A stretch of DNA of 64,000 nt. Source: JAGXTF01 sp038317095. Lineage in GTDB: Bacteria; Bacteroidota; Bacteroidia; NS11-12g; UBA955. A program made the position numbers and the translations under genes. How positions within the stretch are numbered: position 1 is the first letter of the stretch; each line of letters starts with the position of its first letter. Shown one piece after another: positions 61,732 to 64,000 of the stretch. The DNA lies in assembly GCA_038317095.1 (NCBI GenBank), contig JBBQBB010000001.1, positions 62,001-126,000 of the forward strand. Reading direction: 5' to 3'. Under the pieces are notes generated by a model. That model saw only the letters and a list, made by a program, of their open reading frames with translations, did not search any database and was not told the origin of the DNA.

Positions 61732-62272
61732 TCTCCAACCCCGCCAACCAATGTGTTTGGCACCGAGCTGTGTAAATTTCTTTGCCTGCAATCAGTAAAA
61801 GTTCATTGCTATCAACTTTTCTATGCGTATACGCTGCGACATTGCCACAAATTTCACACTTTGCCTTTAATTCAATTCTTTCCGTAGCCATTTTTACCAA
61901 CAACGGGAAAATGCCAAAATCTCTGCCTAAATAGTCTTTATCCAATCCTGCCGCCACAACTTTTATTCCCCGATAGTTTAATTCAGAAATGATTGTAATC
62001 ATATTTTCTGAAAAAAATTGAATCTCATCCATATACACCTCTTTTATTGCCTCTCCCAACAACGGATAAATCTCTTCCGGTTTCGAAATTCGGTGGCCAG
62101 GGATTTGCAAACCGCTATGGGTATTTATTTTTTCCGCCTGATAACGGTTGTCCATTAAAGGTTTTATGGACAACTTTTCTGCGTCCAAGAAGCTGCTGTA
62201 ATTGAACATCTCAATCAATCGCGTGGTTTTTCCCGCAAACATGCAGCCAAATATTAAGGTAAAATCTCGCAT
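61721..62272 (-). CDS. tdk: Thymidine kinase
   Basis: 183 residues, type II TK. P-loop at the N-terminus ('FTLIFGCMFAGKTTRLIEMF'), 'VYMDEIQFFSENMITIISEL' (lasso and catalytic Glu), thymidine-binding 'LDKDYLGRDFGIFPLL', zinc-binding 'CEICGN' with a C-terminal 'ARCQTH' in place of the usual CxxC. Salvages thymidine. Convergent with the membrane gene by an 11-base overlap. Confidence 0.93.
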   Translation of the reverse strand: MRDFTLIFGCMFAGKTTRLIEMFNYSSFLDAEKLSIKPLMDNRYQAEKINTHSGLQIPGHRISKPEEIYPLLGEAIKEVYMDEIQFFSENMITIISELNYRGIKVVAAGLDKDYLGRDFGIFPLLVKMATERIELKAKCEICGNVAAYTHRKVDSNELLLIAGKEIYTARCQTHWLAGLEIRS

Positions 62273-62306
62273 TTTGAATCCTCTTTTGTATTTTGCAGCC
62301 GAGTTT

Positions 62307-62930
62307 ATGGAAATCGAAGTTTCAAATAAAATACGCCTTGCGTTAAATGAATTGGCAATATTAAATCAGCCTGATGTAAAAAATGAAAAATTTATCTACC
62401 ATGTGGATACTTTGCAGCGATTGAAACAACTGTGCTCTGAATTGTATTTGTTGTCGGATCTAGAATTGAACCAGTCTGCATCTCAAGATGCCTCAGAATC
62501 TGTTTTGCCAGAGAAAATAGAGTTGATTATCCCAGCAATCACCATCGAGCATCCCCCAGAATTGGTTTTGCCATCTACCGAAATTTTGGCTCCCGTTATA
62601 CCACCCGTCATAAATGTACCGCCACCCTTGGAACCTATAACTGTGCCCGAAATTACAGAGCCGCAGATAGAACCTGTAAAAGAGCTCCCAAAATCCAATA
62701 AAGTTGAGAATCTTTCTACAAAAATTTCTATTACCCGCAGGTTTGAATACATAAATAATCTTTTCGCAGGGAATGCAGATTCCTTTTTGTCTTTTTTATC
62801 CGAGATAGAAAATGCAAATAATCTAGATTCGGCCATCACTATTTTCGATCGTGAATACGAACAGCGCAACTGGAAAAAGAAAGCAGAATCTGCAGCGGAT
62901 CTGAAGTCAATGATTAAGAAATGGTTTTAA
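62307..62930 (+). CDS. Conserved Bacteroidota protein with Pro/Glu-rich linker
   Basis: 207 residues from the ATG at 62307. An N-terminal helical part ('EVSNKIRLALNELAILN'), a long low-complexity middle rich in Pro, Ile and Glu ('VIPPVINVPPPLEPITVPE'), and a C-terminal domain ('ITRRFEYINNLFAGNADSFL', 'DSAITIFDREYEQRNWKKKA') that looks like a small helical module ending in 'MIKKWF'. The C-terminal pattern recurs in Bacteroidota hypothetical proteins. Function unknown. Confidence 0.65.
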   Translation: MEIEVSNKIRLALNELAILNQPDVKNEKFIYHVDTLQRLKQLCSELYLLSDLELNQSASQDASESVLPEKIELIIPAITIEHPPELVLPSTEILAPVIPPVINVPPPLEPITVPEITEPQIEPVKELPKSNKVENLSTKISITRRFEYINNLFAGNADSFLSFLSEIENANNLDSAITIFDREYEQRNWKKKAESAADLKSMIKKWF

Positions 62931-63046
62931 TTTTCCCGAACTTGATAAATTTTAGGAAGAACTGCCTTGGTTGAAATATGTAAAAAGTGTAAATTGTATG
63001 AAAACGCATTTGAAATAACCCCAATTCTCCCAATTCTTGCAGAAAA

Positions 63047-64000
63047 ATGAATTCACTAGGCAGCCTTCCGTTTTTGCGAATTACTTGCGCTTTGGCAATA
63101 GGCATAGCTGCTGCACTTTTTCTTTTTACTCAAACTTTTGCATCTAACCATTTCTTTGCGTTGGCTTTTGTCGCGGTTTTAGGGATATTGCTTTCTTTTT
63201 ATTTTCAAAAAAAGCAAAAATCAAATATTTGGGCAGGTGCTTTTCTGCAACTCGCTTTAATTATTCTTGGATTTGTTTTGGGTAATTTTAGCAATGCTGG
63301 TAACAAACAGAGCTTTTTTGGCAACAACAAGCTAAATAACCAAAGTTCACTTTATCTGCTCCGTTTGGATGAAGAACCATCCGAAAAACCAAATACTTGG
63401 CGCTGTGCGGCAACCGTTTTAAAAACTGTTGACTCTAATGGCAGTGCATTAATGTGTGCAGGTCGATTGCTCATTTACTGGCCAAAAAAATACAATGCTG
63501 GTAGGCCTGCGTTAAAATATGGCGACGAAATTCTTGTTCCTAACGCTGTTATTCCTATGCCATCCGCAGCATTCCCTGATGGGTTTGATTTTAAAGCCGT
63601 TATGCGCTATCGCAATATGCAACATCAACTTTTTCTTAAAAACAAAGAATGGATGGTTACAGCCAACTCTGCCCATTGGTTGTTTCGAAATTCCTATACA
63701 GTCAGAGACAATGTTGTAGGCTATTTTCAACGCCATTACCCAAAACGAATCGCAGCCTTGCTAGAATCGTTGCTCATTGGTTTTAAAGACGATGTGGATC
63801 CTAACGATTTGAATGCCTTTGCCATTTCAGGTACTTTGCATGTTTTGGCCGTTTCTGGCATGCACGTGGGTTTGCTTTACCTCGTCTTGCTTTTTATGTT
63901 TACTGGTAAGCGCGTTGCGTTGCAAAATCCCTTTTGGCGCGGTTTTGTCATCCTTCTGGTTTTATGGGCTTTTGCGGTGCTAACTGGGTTAAGCGCTTCT
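63047..64000 (+). CDS. comEC: ComEC/Rec2-family DNA-uptake channel protein, cut by window end
   Basis: Open from the ATG at 63047 to the window edge with no stop: 318 codons. Two or three N-terminal helices ('FLRITCALAIGIAAALFLF', 'FFALAFVAVLGILLSFYF'), an OB-fold-like ComEC N-terminal domain ('YLLRLDEEPSEKPNTWRCAA', 'LLIYWPKKYNAG'), and the Competence-domain signature 'FAISGTLHVLAVSGMHVGLL' followed by membrane helices. The beta-lactamase-like DNase domain would lie beyond the edge. Inner-membrane channel for DNA entry. Confidence 0.9.
   Translation, partial: MNSLGSLPFLRITCALAIGIAAALFLFTQTFASNHFFALAFVAVLGILLSFYFQKKQKSNIWAGAFLQLALIILGFVLGNFSNAGNKQSFFGNNKLNNQSSLYLLRLDEEPSEKPNTWRCAATVLKTVDSNGSALMCAGRLLIYWPKKYNAGRPALKYGDEILVPNAVIPMPSAAFPDGFDFKAVMRYRNMQHQLFLKNKEWMVTANSAHWLFRNSYTVRDNVVGYFQRHYPKRIAALLESLLIGFKDDVDPNDLNAFAISGTLHVLAVSGMHVGLLYLVLLFMFTGKRVALQNPFWRGFVILLVLWAFAVLTGLSAS

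Noticed and set aside
62914..63105. 63-codon minus-strand ORF
   Set aside because: Covers the start of comEC in antisense; comEC has clear motifs.

Overview
The window is a stretch of chromosome from a member of the Bacteroidota, of the gliding/T9SS-bearing kind. The signs are type IX secretion (T9SS) sorting domains of both types (ends of the genes at 3-1619, 18755-20062, 29181-29978 and 34874-35860), a PorU2-like C25 sortase (54179-59290), DUF4290 next to murA, BatA/DUF4199 neighbours, a Bacteroidota-type Rho with a long disordered N-terminus, AT-rich DNA and promoters of the TTTG...TAnnTTTG type. I cannot name a genus. I see no rRNA, tRNA or CRISPR array. Both ends cut genes: a T9SS B-type surface protein at the left, and comEC at the right (63047 to the edge).

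Layout. 1-5.7 kb: end of a gliding-associated surface protein, an AT-rich gap with remnants, a broken ABM-family monooxygenase gene, a haem-motif lipoprotein, an M61 peptidase and an NRDE protein. 5.7-11 kb: an exported caspase-like peptidase followed by two tandem exported trypsin-like protease/ankyrin proteins, the most distinctive local system. 11-18.7 kb: LDH2-type dehydrogenase, PhnA-like protein, kynurenine 3-monooxygenase, deacetylase plus glycosyltransferase, lipoprotein, DUF4290 and murA. 18.7-24.3 kb: T9SS cargo, SDR, ApaG, MscS channel, PdeM nuclease and a frameshifted exported protein. 24.3-29.1 kb: rho and nuoABCD on the minus strand. 29.2-33.7 kb: T9SS cargo, mltG, and dapB-lepB.

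33.7-36.3 kb is a scar region: a terminator, an unexplained GC-richer stretch, a truncated IS630 element abutting a T9SS cargo gene that has lost its 5' end, and a fragment of an NRPS-terminal-domain gene. 36.3-40.6 kb: MsbA-like ABC exporter, deoxynucleoside kinase plus thioesterase, and a compact winged-helix/phosphoribosyltransferase pair with a perfect palindrome at its promoter. 40.7-48.3 kb: BatA-like protein, a dihydroorotase-like protein without metal ligands, DUF4199, TrmH, saccharopine dehydrogenase, WD40 and RidA. 48.3-54.2 kb, minus strand: hpf, xerC-like, rpsU, acyl-CoA dehydrogenase, HhH protein, alpha-oxoamine synthase, RsmI-like. 54.2-64 kb: PorU2, apbC and nifU Fe-S genes, membrane protein, tdk, hypothetical, comEC.

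Cross-cutting: many genes have the -7 box TAnnTTTG ending only 4-6 bases before an ATG, GTG or TTG start, implying leaderless or nearly leaderless mRNAs. The peptidoglycan/envelope theme is strong (murA, mltG, dapB, lepB, PorU2, proteases). No complete mobile element or classical defence island is visible.
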